The notes: a model not told the origin generated them from the letters alone. Shown: positions 38,980 to 53,559, counted from the stretch's first letter. The stretch is DNA of 64,000 bases from Modestobacter sp. VKM Ac-2985 (GCF_026967925.1 NZ_JAPVBI010000001.1:1759894-1823893); one strand, 5' to 3'. Program-made: numbers and translations.

Positions 38980-39540
38980 ATGGCTACCACCAACGACCTC
39001 AAGAACGGCACCGTCCTCAACCTGGACGGCCAGCTGTGGACCGTCACCGACTTCCAGCACGTGAAGCCGGGCAAGGGTGGCGCCTTCGTGCGCACCACCC
39101 TGAAGAACGTGCTCTCCGGCAAGGTCGTCGACCGCACGTTCAACGCCGGCCTGAAGATCGAGACGGCCAACGTCGACAAGCGGTCGATGACGTTCCTCTA
39201 CGCCGACGGCACCGACTACGTCTTCATGGACGGCGACACCTTCGAGCAGATCTACGTCCCCGCCACGACCCTCGGGGACGGTGCGAACTACCTGCTGGAG
39301 AACACCGAGGTCACGGTGGCGGTGCACAACGAGACCCCGCTGTACGTCGAGCTGCCGGTGACCATGGAGCTGGTCGTGCAGCACACCGACCCGGGCCTGC
39401 AGGGCGACCGCTCCACCGGCGGCACGAAGCCGGCGACGCTGGAGACCGGTGCGGAGGTCCAGGTGCCGCTGTTCATCACCACCGGCGAGAAGCTGAAGAT
39501 CGACACCCGCGACGGCCGCTACCTCGGCCGGGTCAGCTGA
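38980..39540 (+). CDS. efp: Translation elongation factor P
   Basis: The product has 186 aa with three beta-barrel domains. The loop KPGKGGAF puts Lys32 at the tip reaching the peptidyl-transferase center; in many bacteria this residue is modified, but the modifying enzyme is not visible here. The ending [17 protein letters not shown] is the family signature. It relieves stalling at polyproline stretches. The ATG follows directly after the TAG of pepQ with no spacer. Confidence 0.97.
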   Translation: MATTNDLKNGTVLNLDGQLWTVTDFQHVKPGKGGAFVRTTLKNVLSGKVVDRTFNAGLKIETANVDKRSMTFLYADGTDYVFMDGDTFEQIYVPATTLGDGANYLLENTEVTVAVHNETPLYVELPVTMELVVQHTDPGLQGDRSTGGTKPATLETGAEVQVPLFITTGEKLKIDTRDGRYLGRVS

Positions 39541-39544
39541 CCTC

Positions 39545-39949
39545 GTGGCAGCCCGCACCAAGGCGCGCAAGCGCGCGGTCGACGTCCTCTACGAGGCCGA
39601 CCTGCGCTCCAGCGACCCGCTCGCGGTCCTGCGGGACCGCATCGCCGACGGCAACCCGCCGGTGCCCGAGCACGCCGTCCGGCTGGTCGAGGGTGCTGTC
39701 GCGCAGCAGGCCCGGATCGACGAGCTGATCGAGGAGCACGCCTCCGGCTGGTCGCTGGACCGGCTCCCCGACGTCGACCGGGCGATCCTGCGGATGGCCG
39801 TCTTCGAGCTGCTGTGGGTCGACGACGTCCCCGACGCGGTGGTCATCGACGAGGCGGTGGAGCTGGCCAAGGCCCTCTCCACCGACGACTCGCCGGCCTA
39901 CGTCAACGGCGTCCTCGGCGGCATCGTCCGCGCCGAGATCCCCACCTGA
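39545..39949 (+). CDS. nusB: Transcription antitermination factor NusB
   Basis: The product has 134 aa, all helical. It shows the N-terminal TKARKRAVDVLYEADLR and the C-terminal FELLWVDDVPDAVVIDEAVELAK plus VNGVLGGIVR. It binds boxA RNA with NusE for rRNA antitermination. The GTG starts 4 bases after the efp stop. A hairpin repeat and a second hairpin follow before the convergent bldD. Confidence 0.95.
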   Translation: MAARTKARKRAVDVLYEADLRSSDPLAVLRDRIADGNPPVPEHAVRLVEGAVAQQARIDELIEEHASGWSLDRLPDVDRAILRMAVFELLWVDDVPDAVVIDEAVELAKALSTDDSPAYVNGVLGGIVRAEIPT

Positions 39950-39952
39950 GCA

Positions 39953-40010
39953 AGGACCCCGCTGCCTCCCACGCCTCGCACGTTCGGCGCGGGCCCCTGC
40001 AGCGGGGCCG
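39953..40010. repeat. Intergenic hairpin repeat, copy 3
   Basis: A 9-bp perfect stem pairs 39957-39965 (CCCCGCTGC) with 39999-40007 (GCAGCGGGG). The 3' part (39981-40010) equals that of copy 2 at 17021-17049 but for one C. It directly follows nusB and can serve as its terminator. Confidence 0.7.
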
Positions 40011-40017
40011 AACGCCG

Positions 40018-40048
40018 ATGGCCCACTCCGCAGCGCGGGGTGGGCCAT
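40018..40048. terminator. Bidirectional hairpin terminator between nusB and bldD
   Basis: Arms 40018-40031 and 40035-40048 form a 14-bp stem with one T-G pair and a 3-base loop. There is no U-tract. It lies beyond the stop codons of the convergent genes nusB and bldD and serves at least bldD. Confidence 0.75.
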
Positions 40049-40063
40049 TCGCGTCCGGTCCTG

Positions 40064-40606
40064 CTAGCGCGGCGCGCGGCGGCGTTCGCCCCAGGACGCG
40101 TCGTCGTCCTCCTCGGTGGCGTAGCCGACACCGTCGACGCCCGGGGAGAGCACGCCCCACTCGATGAGCCGGGTGGTCAGCTCGTCGGGGCTCATGTCGT
40201 AGATGATCGCCAGCGACTTCAGGTCCTCGGCGCGGATCGAGAGCACCTTGCCGTTGTAGTCGTGCCGCTGCGCCTGGATGGTCGAGGCGTAGCGGGCCAG
40301 CGGGCCGGCCTCGTCGGCGGGCAGCGAGCCCAGCGACTCCAGGTTGAGCACGATCTTCGTGCTCTTGGTGACCGCGGAGCTCGGCCGCGGGTCGGGCAGC
40401 AGCTCGGAGACGGGCACGCCGTAGAAGACGGCCAGCTCGGACAGCCGCTGCACGGTGACCGCACGGTCGCCGCGCTCGTAGGAGCCGACCACGACGGCCT
40501 TCCAGCGGCCGTGGGACTTGTCCTCCACGCCCTGCAACGACAGCCCTTGCTGGTTGCGGATGGCCCGCAGGCGGGCGCCCAGCGCCCTGGAGTAGTCGGT
40601 GCTCAT
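40064..40606 (-). CDS. bldD: BldD, c-di-GMP-responsive developmental regulator
   Basis: The product has 180 aa. An N-terminal XRE-type helix-turn-helix spans residues ~6-70 (SRALGARLRAIRNQQGLSL ... VVGSYERGDRAVTVQRLSE). The C-terminal domain carries the c-di-GMP signature RxD-X8-RxxD exactly, with Arg114/Asp116 and Arg125/Asp128, as in the Streptomyces protein. In Streptomyces, BldD bound to tetrameric c-di-GMP represses sporulation genes and its own gene. A candidate BldD site lies 43 bases upstream of the start. What it controls in this organism is unknown. The C-terminal tail is acidic, then basic. Confidence 0.95.
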   Translation of the reverse strand: MSTDYSRALGARLRAIRNQQGLSLQGVEDKSHGRWKAVVVGSYERGDRAVTVQRLSELAVFYGVPVSELLPDPRPSSAVTKSTKIVLNLESLGSLPADEAGPLARYASTIQAQRHDYNGKVLSIRAEDLKSLAIIYDMSPDELTTRLIEWGVLSPGVDGVGYATEEDDDASWGERRRAPR

Positions 40607-40648
40607 GACCTCTGCTCACTGACTGTCGTCGGTAGGGAACGGTTCTGG

Positions 40649-40661
40649 TCACGCAGAGTAC
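40649..40661. promoter_or_regulatory. Candidate BldD operator upstream of bldD
   Basis: TCACGCAGAGTAC fits the BldD half-palindromic consensus TNACNC(A/T)GNGTNA at all fixed positions but the last. It lies 43 bp upstream of the bldD ATG, where autoregulation would be expected from Streptomyces. Identified by eye. Confidence 0.55.
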
Positions 40662-40776
40662 TGGCACAGCCGGTGTGGCGACAGTCCGGGAGCCCCCAAC
40701 GGGTCAGGAGCCCGCACGGCGGCCGTCTGCCGGGTGCGACTGCCCGGTGCGATGCGGGCCACTCCCGGCGGTGCAG

Positions 40777-40782
40777 TACCGT
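40777..40782 (+). promoter_or_regulatory. -10 element of the pyrR operon
   Basis: TACCGT predicts a start near 40789 and an ~85-base leader that ends in the PyrR-type loop. An alternative hexamer CAGATT at 40826-40831 would give a leader of ~36 bases, still including the loop. The region 40670-40776 shows nothing else recognisable. Confidence 0.4.
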
Positions 40783-40842
40783 CTTCGGCGGTCCACCTCG
40801 TCGTCGGCCGGTCCGGCCGGCGGCGCAGATTCTCCTTTAACG

Positions 40843-42410
<1,568 letters not shown>

Positions 42411-42414
<4 letters not shown>

Positions 42415-43697
42415 GCACCCTGATCACGGGCGCCCGCCCGTACGGCGAGGACGCCGTCGACCTGCTGCTGGTCGACGGCGTGATCACCGCCATCGGCACC
42501 GACCTGTCCGCCGACGGCGCCCAGGTGGTCGACGCGGCCGGGTTGGTCGCGCTGCCCGGGCTGGTCGACCTGCACACCCACCTGCGGGAGCCGGGCCGGG
42601 AGGACGCCGAGACGGTCGAGACCGGCAGCCGGGCCGCGGCCCTGGGCGGGTTCACCGCGGTGCACGCGATGGCCAACACCGACCCGGTCGCGGACACCGC
42701 CGGTGTGGTGGAGCAGGTCTGGCGGCTGGGCCAGGAGGCCGGTCTGGTCGACGTCGTCCCGGTCGGGGCGGTCACCGTCGGCCTGCGCGGGGAACGGCTG
42801 GCCGAGCTCGGCGCGATGGCCGACTCCGCCGCCCGGGTGCGGGTGTTCTCCGACGACGGGCACTGCGTCGCCGACCCCGCGCTGATGCGCCGCGCCCTGG
42901 AGTACGTCAAGGCCCTCGACGGCGTCGTCGCCCAGCACGCGGAGGAGCCCCGGCTCACCGTGGGCGCGCAGATGAACGAGGGCGACCGCTCCGCCCGGCT
43001 GGGGCTGGCCGGCTGGCCGGCCGCGGCCGAGGAGGCGGTGATCGCCCGCGACGTGCTGCTGGCCGGGCACGTCGGGGCCCGGCTGCACGTCTGCCACGTG
43101 TCGACCGCCGGGTCGGTGGAGATCCTGCGCTGGGCGAAGTCCCGTGGGGTGCAGGTCACCGCCGAGGTGACCCCGCACCACCTGCTGCTCACCGACGAGT
43201 GCGCGGAGACCTACGACCCGGTGTTCAAGGTGAACCCGCCGCTGCGCACGGACGCCGACGTCCAGGCGCTGCGGGCCGGGCTGGCCGACGGCACGATCGA
43301 CGCCGTCGCCACCGACCACGCCCCGCACGCGGTGGAGGACAAGGAGAGCGAGTGGGCCTCGGCCCGCCCGGGGATGCTCGGCCTGGAGCAGGCGCTCTCG
43401 ATCGTCGTGCAGACCATGGTCGAGCCCGGGCTGCTCGACTGGCGCGGGGTCGCCGACCGCATGTCGGTCCGCCCCGCCGCCATCGGCCGGCTGGAGACCC
43501 ACGGCCGACCGCTCGCCGTCGGCGAGCCGGCCAACCTGCTGCTGCTGGACCCCACGCACCGGGCCACGGTCGACCCGGCCGCGCTGGCCAGCCGCAGCCG
43601 CAACAGCCCCTATGCCGGCCGGGAGCTCCCCGGCCGGGTGGTCGCCACGTTCCTGCGGGGCGTGGCGACCGTGATGGACGGGAAGGCACAGAAGTGA
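42411..43697 (+). CDS. pyrC: Dihydroorotase
   Basis: The product has 428 aa. The metal-binding [10 protein letters not shown], then [18 protein letters not shown] and [12 protein letters not shown] mark the class I dihydroorotase. It closes the ring of carbamoyl aspartate. The ATG overlaps the pyrB stop and its TGA overlaps the carA GTG; the small membrane protein gene that mycobacteria have between pyrC and carA is absent here. Confidence 0.97.
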
Positions 43698-44856
43698 GCG
43701 ACGCGATCCTCGTCCTCGAGGACGGCAGGACCTTTCACGGCGACGCCTACGGCGCGACCGGCACGACCGTCGGCGAGGCGGTGTTCTCCACCGGGATGAC
43801 CGGCTACCAGGAGACGCTCACCGACCCCAGCTACGCGGGCCAGATCATCACGATGACCGCGCCGCACGTGGGCAACACCGGCGTCAACGGCGAGGACGAC
43901 GAGAGCCGCCGGATGTGGGTGGCCGGCTTCGTGGTCCGCGACCCGGCCCGACGCCCGGCCAACTGGCGGGCCACCGGCAGCCTGGACGACGAGCTGGTCG
44001 CCCAGGGGGTGGTGGGGATCAGCGGCATCGACACCCGCGCGCTGACCCGCCACCTGCGGGACCGCGGCGCGATGCGGGCGGGGATCAGCACCGAGCTGGG
44101 GGCCGACGAGCTGCTGGCCCGGGTGACCGCCAGCCCGAGCATGACCGGGGCGGACCTGGCGCCGAGCGTCAGCGCCGACGAGCCCTACGTCGTCCCGGCG
44201 GTGGGGGAGAAGCGGTTCACCATCGCCGCCCTCGACCTGGGCATCAAGACCGCCACCCCGCGGTACCTGGCCGAGCTCGGCGTCGAGACGCACGTGCTGC
44301 CGGCCACCGCGACCGCCGAGCAGCTGCTCGAGCACGGGGTGGACGGCGTCTTCGTCTCCAACGGGCCCGGCGACCCGGCGGCCGCCGACTACGCGGTCGC
44401 CGCGGTGCGCGGGGTGCTGGAGGCCCGGCGTCCGCTCTTCGGCATCTGCTTCGGCAACCAGATCCTCGGCCGGGCCCTGGGCCTGGGCACCTACAAGCTG
44501 CGCTTCGGGCACCGCGGGCTCAACCAGCCGGTGCTGGACCGGGTCAGCGGCACGGTCCGGGTCACCAGCCACAACCACGGCTTCGCCGTCGACGCCCCGC
44601 TGGACCGGCCGGTCGACACGCCGTTCGGGCCGGTGGAGGTCAGCCACGTCGGGCTCAACGACCAGGTGGTCGAGGGCCTGCGGCTGCTGGAGACCCCGGC
44701 CTTCAGCGTGCAGTTCCACCCCGAGGCCGCGGCCGGGCCGCACGACGCCAACCCGCTGTTCGGCCGGTTCGTCGACCTGATGACCGCCGAGCGGGAACGC
44801 GGCAACGCGGTCACGCCCCCGCCGATCGTCGACCACACCACGGGGGAGAAGCCCTG

Positions 44857-44857
<1 letters not shown>
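43694..44857 (+). CDS. carA: Carbamoyl-phosphate synthase small subunit
   Basis: The product has 387 aa. The N-terminal CPSase domain ([20 protein letters not shown]) is followed by the glutaminase domain with the nucleophile Cys in [14 protein letters not shown] and the His/Glu pair in [12 protein letters not shown]. The usual GICLGHQ reads GICFGNQ, an acceptable variant. It feeds ammonia to CarB. It is coupled to pyrC and carB by overlaps. Confidence 0.97.
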
Positions 44858-48167
<3,310 letters not shown>

Positions 48168-48171
<4 letters not shown>

Positions 48172-49526
48172 CCGGGGGCGGGGGCGCCGCAGCCGAGCTG
48201 GGCCGGGAGGCGCGCGCGGCCGGGCTGACCGGCCCCGTGCTCCGGACCCTGCACGCCGCGGCCGTCGCACGACTGGACGGCGCCCCCGCTCCCGAGCCCG
48301 CCTGGCTCGTCCGGCTCACCACCGCGCTGGACCGGGACGGGCTGGCCGCCGACGACCTGCCCGCCCTCGTCCGGCTGCTGGCCACCGCGGGACAGCACCG
48401 GCTGCTGGCCCGCTCGGGGGTGCGCTTCCCGGCCTACGCCCTCACCGACGACGTGGCCGCCGCGCGCGTCGGTCCGCCCGGGCCCCGGTTGCCGGTCCGC
48501 CCGCGGGCCGCCGGCAGCTGGTCGGTGCTCGGCCGGCGGACCGGCTTCCCGATCGGCGTCCCGGCCTGTCCGATGACCGGCACCGCGGCCTGGGTGCAGT
48601 ACCTGGCCGGCAACGGCTTCAACCTGCTCACCTACAAGACGGTCCGCAGCCGCCCGCACCCGGCCAACCAGTTCCCCAACTGGGCGTTCGTTCCTGCGGT
48701 GCGCGAGCCGTTCGCGGTCGACGGCCCGCCGCCGGTGGTCACCGCCGAGCCGTCGGACTGGGTGCCGCCCGGGGACCCGGCGGTGACCAGCGCGAACTCC
48801 TTCGGGGTGCCGTCGCCGGACCCGGCGGTCTGGACCGAGGACGTCGCCGCCGCCGTCCGCTGCCTGGCCGACGACCAGCTGCTGCTGGTCAGCGTGCTGG
48901 GGGAGGACGTCGGCGAGGGCCCGCCGCAGCTGCAGGCGATCGCCGAGGACTTCGCCCGCACGGCGCGGCTGGCCGAGTCCGCCGGCGCCCCGGTGGTGGA
49001 GCTCAACCTGTCCTGCCCCAACGCGCTGGACGCCGCCCAGGGCGGGGTGCGGCCGCCGATCTGCCTGGACGCCGAGCTGACCACCGCGATCGTCGAGACC
49101 ACCCGGCGCGCGCTGTCCAGCAGCACCGGGCTGGTCGCCAAGCTCTCCTGGCTGGACGGGCCGGCGCTGGCCGGCCTGCTGCCGCGGATCGCGCCGCACC
49201 TGGACGGGGTGGCCGCCATCAACACGGTGCAGTGCGCGGTGCAGCGCGCCGACGGCCGGCCCACCTTCCCGGGGCGGCCGCTGGCCGGGGTCTCCGGCGC
49301 CGCGGTGCGCGACCTCGCCCTGGACTTCACCGCCCGGCTGCTGGACCTGCGGACGGCCGGCGGGTTCGACTTCGACGTGCTGGCGATGGGCGGGGTGACC
49401 GACCCCGCGAGCTGCGCGGCGCTGCTGGAGCTCGGCGCGGCCGGCGTGCAGACCGCCACCGGTGCCTTCGCCGACCCGTTCCTCGCCCGGGCGTGCGTCA
49501 CCGAGCTCGCCGGGGCAGCGGCGTGA
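48168..49526 (+). CDS. pyrD: Dihydroorotate dehydrogenase-like flavoprotein, atypical
   Basis: The product has 452 aa, longer than usual. The first ~120 residues are an Ala/Leu-rich segment of unknown role. The barrel shows [22 protein letters not shown]/substrate residues in [13 protein letters not shown] (Cys283 in the position of the class 1 catalytic Cys), Lys in [10 protein letters not shown] and [13 protein letters not shown]. Class 2 quinone-linked enzymes have Ser there. The operon position says it oxidises dihydroorotate. The electron acceptor is unclear, since no pyrK is nearby. The GTG overlaps the carB stop. Confidence 0.82.
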
Positions 49527-50401
49527 GCGGCACCTTCGGGGAGCGGCTGGCCGACGCCGTCGCCGCCCGCGGTCCGCTCTGCGTGGGCATCGACCCGCAC
49601 GTGCCGCTGCTGGAGCGCTGGGGGCTGCCCGACAGCCCCGAGGGGCTGGCCCGGTTCACCGACGCCGTCGTGGACGCCCTCGCCGGGCACGTCGCGGTGC
49701 TCAAGCCGCAGCTGGCCTTCTACGAGCGGCACGGCTCCCGCGGGCTGGCCGTGCTGGAGGAGGCCGTCGTGCGCGCCCGGGCGGCCGGTGCGCTGGTCCT
49801 GCTGGACGCCAAGCGTGGCGACATCGGCTCCACGATGGACGCCTACGCCGACTACCTGCGCCCCGAGCACCCGCTGGCCGTGGACGCCCTGACGGTCAGC
49901 CCCTTCCTGGGCCCGGGTTCCCTGCAGCCGGCCGTGGACACCGCCCGCCTGTACGGCGGCGGGCTGTTCGTGCTGGCCCGCACCTCCAACCCGGACGCCG
50001 GCACGCTGCAGCACGCTCTGGTGGGGGAGCGGACCGTCGCCCAGGTGGTGGTGGACACCGTCCGTGGCTGGAACACCCCGGGGTGGGTGGTGGGCGACCC
50101 GCTGCCCGACGTCGCCGCAGTGCGCGACGTGGCGGGTCGGTGGGGCCCGACCACGGGCTCCTTCGGCGTGGTCGTGGGCGCCACCCTGCCCGACCTGGAC
50201 GTCGACCTCGACGGGCTCGGGGGACCGGTGCTCGCCCCGGGCCTGGGCGCGCAGGGCGGGTCGGTCGCGGACCTGCGCCGGCTGTTCGGCACCGGGCGCG
50301 CCGTCGTCCCCACCGTCTCCCGGGACGTGCTGCAGGCCGGGCCGGACGCCGCCGCGCTGCGGGCCGCCGCCGACCGCTGGACGGCCGAGCTCACCGCGTG
50401 A
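49523..50401 (+). CDS. pyrF: Orotidine 5'-phosphate decarboxylase (actinobacterial type)
   Basis: The product has 292 aa. The catalytic Lys/Asp array is visible in VLLDAKRGDIGSTMDAYA, the substrate loop in KPQLAFYERHG and the phosphate site in LAPGLGAQGG. This is the longer OMP decarboxylase group found in actinobacteria. It makes UMP, the effector of PyrR, closing the regulatory loop. It ends the pyr enzyme run; pyrE is not in the window. Confidence 0.95.
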   Translation: MSGTFGERLADAVAARGPLCVGIDPHVPLLERWGLPDSPEGLARFTDAVVDALAGHVAVLKPQLAFYERHGSRGLAVLEEAVVRARAAGALVLLDAKRGDIGSTMDAYADYLRPEHPLAVDALTVSPFLGPGSLQPAVDTARLYGGGLFVLARTSNPDAGTLQHALVGERTVAQVVVDTVRGWNTPGWVVGDPLPDVAAVRDVAGRWGPTTGSFGVVVGATLPDLDVDLDGLGGPVLAPGLGAQGGSVADLRRLFGTGRAVVPTVSRDVLQAGPDAAALRAAADRWTAELTA

Positions 50402-50718
50402 GCCGTGCGGCGCCCCGGCTGGTGCTGGCCCTCGGGGCGGTGCTGTGCGCGCTCGGTGTCGCGCTGTTCTGGTGGGCCAACCGGTCGGGGTCACCGACCG
50501 ACGGCGGCTGGGCCGCCTACCCGACCCTGCCGACGGGGACCGCGTACCAGAGCAGCTTGACCCTCTCCTTCGACGACGACCGTTGGGCGGTGCTCTGGAC
50601 CGCCGGCCACGTCGTCGGTGCCGTGCTGGTCGTGGCCGGGCTGCTGGGGCTGTCCGGCCTGGCCGGGTGGTCGCTGGGCCGGCGGCGGGCCGGCCGACGG
50701 CCTGCTGACCAGCGGTGA
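50398..50718 (+). CDS. Small two-helix membrane protein, unknown
   Basis: The product has 106 aa. Two hydrophobic segments (LVLALGAVLCALGVALFWWA, ~8-27, and HVVGAVLVVAGLLGLSGLAG) flank a polar loop, followed by an Arg-rich end. I do not recognise a family. The GTG overlaps the pyrF stop, so it is translated with the pyr operon. Confidence 0.7.
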   Translation: MSRAAPRLVLALGAVLCALGVALFWWANRSGSPTDGGWAAYPTLPTGTAYQSSLTLSFDDDRWAVLWTAGHVVGAVLVVAGLLGLSGLAGWSLGRRRAGRRPADQR

Positions 50719-50925
50719 CGGCACGGTTACTGCACCGTCCGGTCCGATCGCGTGTCCGTGCAGCACACCGGCCCGGCGCAGATGACACGGGGTCCAGGAT
50801 GACCAGCGGGTTCGAGGTGACTAGGTTGGCGCCCAGGCTCACATCGAGGGCCGCCGTCCAGGCACACTCCACACCGAACGACACCGCCGGTCGCAGCGCC
50901 GGCACGATCACGATTGGGTTGCTCC
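50719..50925 (+). promoter_or_regulatory. Upstream region of mihF
   Basis: This 207-base spacer contains a TAGGTT hexamer (50822-50827) that could be a -10 element and two CACGAT hexamers (50903-50908 and 50909-50914), the second 11 bases before the GTG at 50926. No Shine-Dalgarno sequence precedes that GTG. Otherwise nothing recognisable. Confidence 0.35.
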
Positions 50926-51255
50926 GTGCCCCTTCCCGAGTTGTCCCCAGAACAGCGCGCCGCAGCCCTGGAGAAGGCCGCCGCGGCCCGCAAGTCCCGC
51001 GCCGAGCTGCGTGAGCGGCTGAAGACCAGGGGCGCGACGGTCGGCGACGTCCTCAAGCAGGGCGAGACCGACGAGGTCATCGGCAAGATGCGGGTCTCCG
51101 CGGTGCTGGAGTCCCTCCCCGGTGTCGGCAAGGCGCGCGCGGCCAAGATCATGGAGCGGCTGGAGATCTCCCCGACCCGTCGCGTCCGTGGCCTCGGCGC
51201 CAACCAGCGCAAGGCGCTGGAGGCCGAGTTCGCCGGCGAGGTCGTCGAGCCCTGA
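50926..51255 (+). CDS. mihF: Mycobacterial-type integration host factor (mIHF)
   Basis: The product has 109 aa. It starts [19 protein letters not shown], the usual family start, and carries the H2TH-like [15 protein letters not shown] and [18 protein letters not shown]. It is a nucleoid-associated protein, unrelated to the alpha/beta IHF of proteobacteria, that bends DNA and binds broadly. An in-frame TTG at 50914 is not preferred. The gene lies between pyrF and gmk as in most actinobacteria. Confidence 0.93.
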   Translation: MPLPELSPEQRAAALEKAAAARKSRAELRERLKTRGATVGDVLKQGETDEVIGKMRVSAVLESLPGVGKARAAKIMERLEISPTRRVRGLGANQRKALEAEFAGEVVEP

Positions 51256-51305
51256 GCCCCTCCCTGTCCCGACCGACCCGCACCCCCAGCCCGAGGACGC
51301 CGAGC

Positions 51306-51881
51306 GTGGCCCGCACCCCTGCCCGCCTGACGGTCCTCTCCGGCCCCTCGGGGGTGGGGAAGGGCACGGTCGTCGCCGAGGTCCGGCGCCGGCACCCGGA
51401 GGTCTGGGTGTCGGTGTCGGTCACCACCCGTGCCCCTCGCGCGGGTGAGGTCGACGGTGAGCACTACTGGTTCGTCGACGACGACTACTTCGACTGGCTG
51501 ATCGAGCACGACGGCCTGCTGGAGTGGGCGGAGTACGCGGGCAACCGCTACGGCACCCCGGTGGCGCCGGTGCAGGAGCAGCTGGCCTCCGGGGCCCCGG
51601 CGCTGCTGGAGATCGAGCTGCAGGGCGCCCGGCAGGTGCGCGAGCGGGCGCCGGAGGCCCAGCTGGTCTTCCTGGCCCCGCCGTCCTGGGCGGAGCTGGT
51701 CAGCCGGCTGGCCGGCCGGGGCACCGAGCACCCCGAGGTGCAGTCCCGCCGGCTGGCGCTCGCGCAGGCCGAGCTGGACGCCTCCGGGGAGTTCGACGTG
51801 GTCGTCGTCAACGACGACGTGGCCAGGGCCGCCGACGAGTTGGTAGGCTTGCTGACTGCGTCTCCCCCCGCTGGTCCCTGA
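51306..51881 (+). CDS. gmk: Guanylate kinase
   Basis: The product has 191 aa. The P-loop is [13 protein letters not shown] (residues ~10-22). The GMP site follows with [20 protein letters not shown], and [23 protein letters not shown] and [10 protein letters not shown] complete the pattern. It phosphorylates GMP to GDP. The end of the gene holds a likely promoter of rpoZ. Confidence 0.95.
   Translation: MARTPARLTVLSGPSGVGKGTVVAEVRRRHPEVWVSVSVTTRAPRAGEVDGEHYWFVDDDYFDWLIEHDGLLEWAEYAGNRYGTPVAPVQEQLASGAPALLEIELQGARQVRERAPEAQLVFLAPPSWAELVSRLAGRGTEHPEVQSRRLALAQAELDASGEFDVVVVNDDVARAADELVGLLTASPPAGP
51844..51849 (+). promoter_or_regulatory. -10 element upstream of rpoZ
   Basis: TAGGCT lies within the end of gmk and predicts a start near 51856, giving an ~110-base leader for rpoZ. 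GAGGAG about 11 bases before the GTG at 51965 is the probable ribosome binding site. Confidence 0.4.
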
Positions 51882-51964
51882 CCGCGGTCGAGGGCGCACC
51901 CGAGGCGACCGTGCGGAGCCATCCGCCGCCCGCCCGCACACCGAGTTGAGGAGCACGCCCGCCC

Positions 51965-52228
51965 GTGTCCGGAGTCGCACCTGCCCCTGAGGGCATCACC
52001 AACCCGCCGATCGACGAGCTGCTCGAGCGGACCACCAGCAAGTACGGGTTGGTCATCTACGCCGCCAAGCGTGCGCGCCAGATCAACGCCTACTACAGCC
52101 AGCTCTCCGAGGGCCTGCTGGAGTACGTCGGCCCGCTGGTCGACACCGCGCCCCAGGAGAAGCCGCTGTCGATCGCGCTCCGCGAGATCAACGAGGGCCT
52201 CCTCGCCCACACCGCCGGCGAGAACTAG
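51965..52228 (+). CDS. rpoZ: RNA polymerase omega subunit
   Basis: The product has 87 aa. It shows [20 protein letters not shown] and [16 protein letters not shown], the conserved helix pair. It helps assembly of the beta' subunit. The GTG at 51965 gives the family length. A strong terminator hairpin follows within 20 bases of the stop. Confidence 0.97.
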   Translation: MSGVAPAPEGITNPPIDELLERTTSKYGLVIYAAKRARQINAYYSQLSEGLLEYVGPLVDTAPQEKPLSIALREINEGLLAHTAGEN

Positions 52229-52246
52229 GCCAGCACCCGTACTGAT

Positions 52247-52280
52247 GACGAAGCCCCCGGCTGGTGCCGGGGGCTTCGTC
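52247..52280 (+). terminator. Strong intrinsic hairpin after rpoZ
   Basis: A perfect 15-bp stem (52247-52261 with 52266-52280) encloses a TGGT loop. It lies 20 bases upstream of the coaBC start, so coaBC should have its own promoter or rely on read-through. Confidence 0.9.
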
Positions 52281-52300
52281 GTGCGTGGAGGATGGACCGC

Positions 52301-53539
52301 ATGAGCCAGATCGTGCTGGGCGTGGGTGGCGGCGTCGCGGCCTACAAGTCCGCGCTGCTGCTGCGCGCCCTCACCGAGTCCGGCCACGACGTCCGGGTGG
52401 TGCCCACGGCATCGGCGCTGCGCTTCGTCGGCGCCGCGACGTTCGAGGCGCTGAGCGGGAACCCGGTGTCCACCGAGGTCTGGGACGACGTCCCCGAGGT
52501 CGCCCACGTCCGGATCGGCCAGCGCGCCGACCTGGTCCTGGTCAACCCGGCCACCGCGGACCTGCTGGCCCGGGCGGCGGCCGGCCGGGCCGACGACCTG
52601 CTCACCGCGACGCTGCTCACCGCGCACTGCCCGGTCGTGTTCGTGCCGGCCATGCACACCGAGATGTGGCAGCACCCGGCCACCCAGGACAACGTCGCCA
52701 CGCTGCGCCGCCGTGGCGCGGTCGTGCTGCCGCCCGCGGTGGGGCGGCTCACCGGCCCGGACTCCGGCCCCGGGCGGCTGCCCGAGCCCGCCGACGTCGC
52801 GGCGCTGGCCGAGCTGGTGCTCACCGCCGGTGCCGGGGCGCTGGCCCCCGACCTCACCGGCCGCCGGGTGGTGATCAGCGCCGGCGGCACCCGGGAGCCG
52901 CTGGACCCGGTGCGGTTCCTGGGCAACCGTTCGTCCGGGCTGCAGGGCTGGGCGCTGGCCCGGGTCGCCGCGGCCCGGGGCGCCGAGGTGGTGCTGGTCG
53001 CCGCCAACGTCGAGCTGCCGGCCCCGTTCGGGGTGCGGGTGGTGCCGGTGGAGAGCGCCGAGGAGCTGCGGACCGCGATGCACAACGAGTCCTCCGGGCA
53101 GGGGACGGCTCGGCCGGCCGACGTCGTCGTCATGGCCGCCGCGGTCGCCGACTTCCGGCCCGCCACGGTCGCCGGCAGCAAGCTGAAGAAGGGCGGGGCC
53201 GCCGAGCCCAGCTCGGTGGAGCTGGTCCGCAACCCCGACGTCCTGGTCGAGCTGGTGGGCTCCCGGCCGCCCGGGCAGCTCGTCGTCGGCTTCGCCGCGG
53301 AGACCGGTGACGCCGAGGGTGACGTGCTGGCCCACGCCCGCGCCAAGCTGGCCCGCAAGGGCGCGGACCTGCTGGTGGTCAACGACGTCTCGGCCGGCCG
53401 GGTCTTCGGCCGGGCCGACAACGAGGTGACGGTGCTGGCCACCGACGGGTCGGCGACCGCCGTGCCGCCCGGTCGCAAGGACGCGGTCGCCGCCGCGATC
53501 TGGGACGTGGTGTCCGACCGGCTGCCCCGGCAGGCGTGA
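52301..53539 (+). CDS. coaBC: Bifunctional phosphopantothenoylcysteine decarboxylase/synthetase
   Basis: The product has 412 aa. The CoaC flavoprotein domain starts SQIVLGVGGGVAAYKS and has PAMHTEMWQHPATQDNV (the actinobacterial form of the PAMN motif). The CoaB domain follows with SAGGTREPLDPVRFLGNRSSG, VVMAAAVADFRPA and SKLKK. It makes 4'-phosphopantetheine in the CoA pathway. The ATG at 52301 was preferred over 52292 because GGAGG at 52287-52291 is 9 bases upstream of it and touches the other. Confidence 0.95.
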   Translation: MSQIVLGVGGGVAAYKSALLLRALTESGHDVRVVPTASALRFVGAATFEALSGNPVSTEVWDDVPEVAHVRIGQRADLVLVNPATADLLARAAAGRADDLLTATLLTAHCPVVFVPAMHTEMWQHPATQDNVATLRRRGAVVLPPAVGRLTGPDSGPGRLPEPADVAALAELVLTAGAGALAPDLTGRRVVISAGGTREPLDPVRFLGNRSSGLQGWALARVAAARGAEVVLVAANVELPAPFGVRVVPVESAEELRTAMHNESSGQGTARPADVVVMAAAVADFRPATVAGSKLKKGGAAEPSSVELVRNPDVLVELVGSRPPGQLVVGFAAETGDAEGDVLAHARAKLARKGADLLVVNDVSAGRVFGRADNEVTVLATDGSATAVPPGRKDAVAAAIWDVVSDRLPRQA

Positions 53540-53559
53540 CACCACCGCCTCACCGAACG

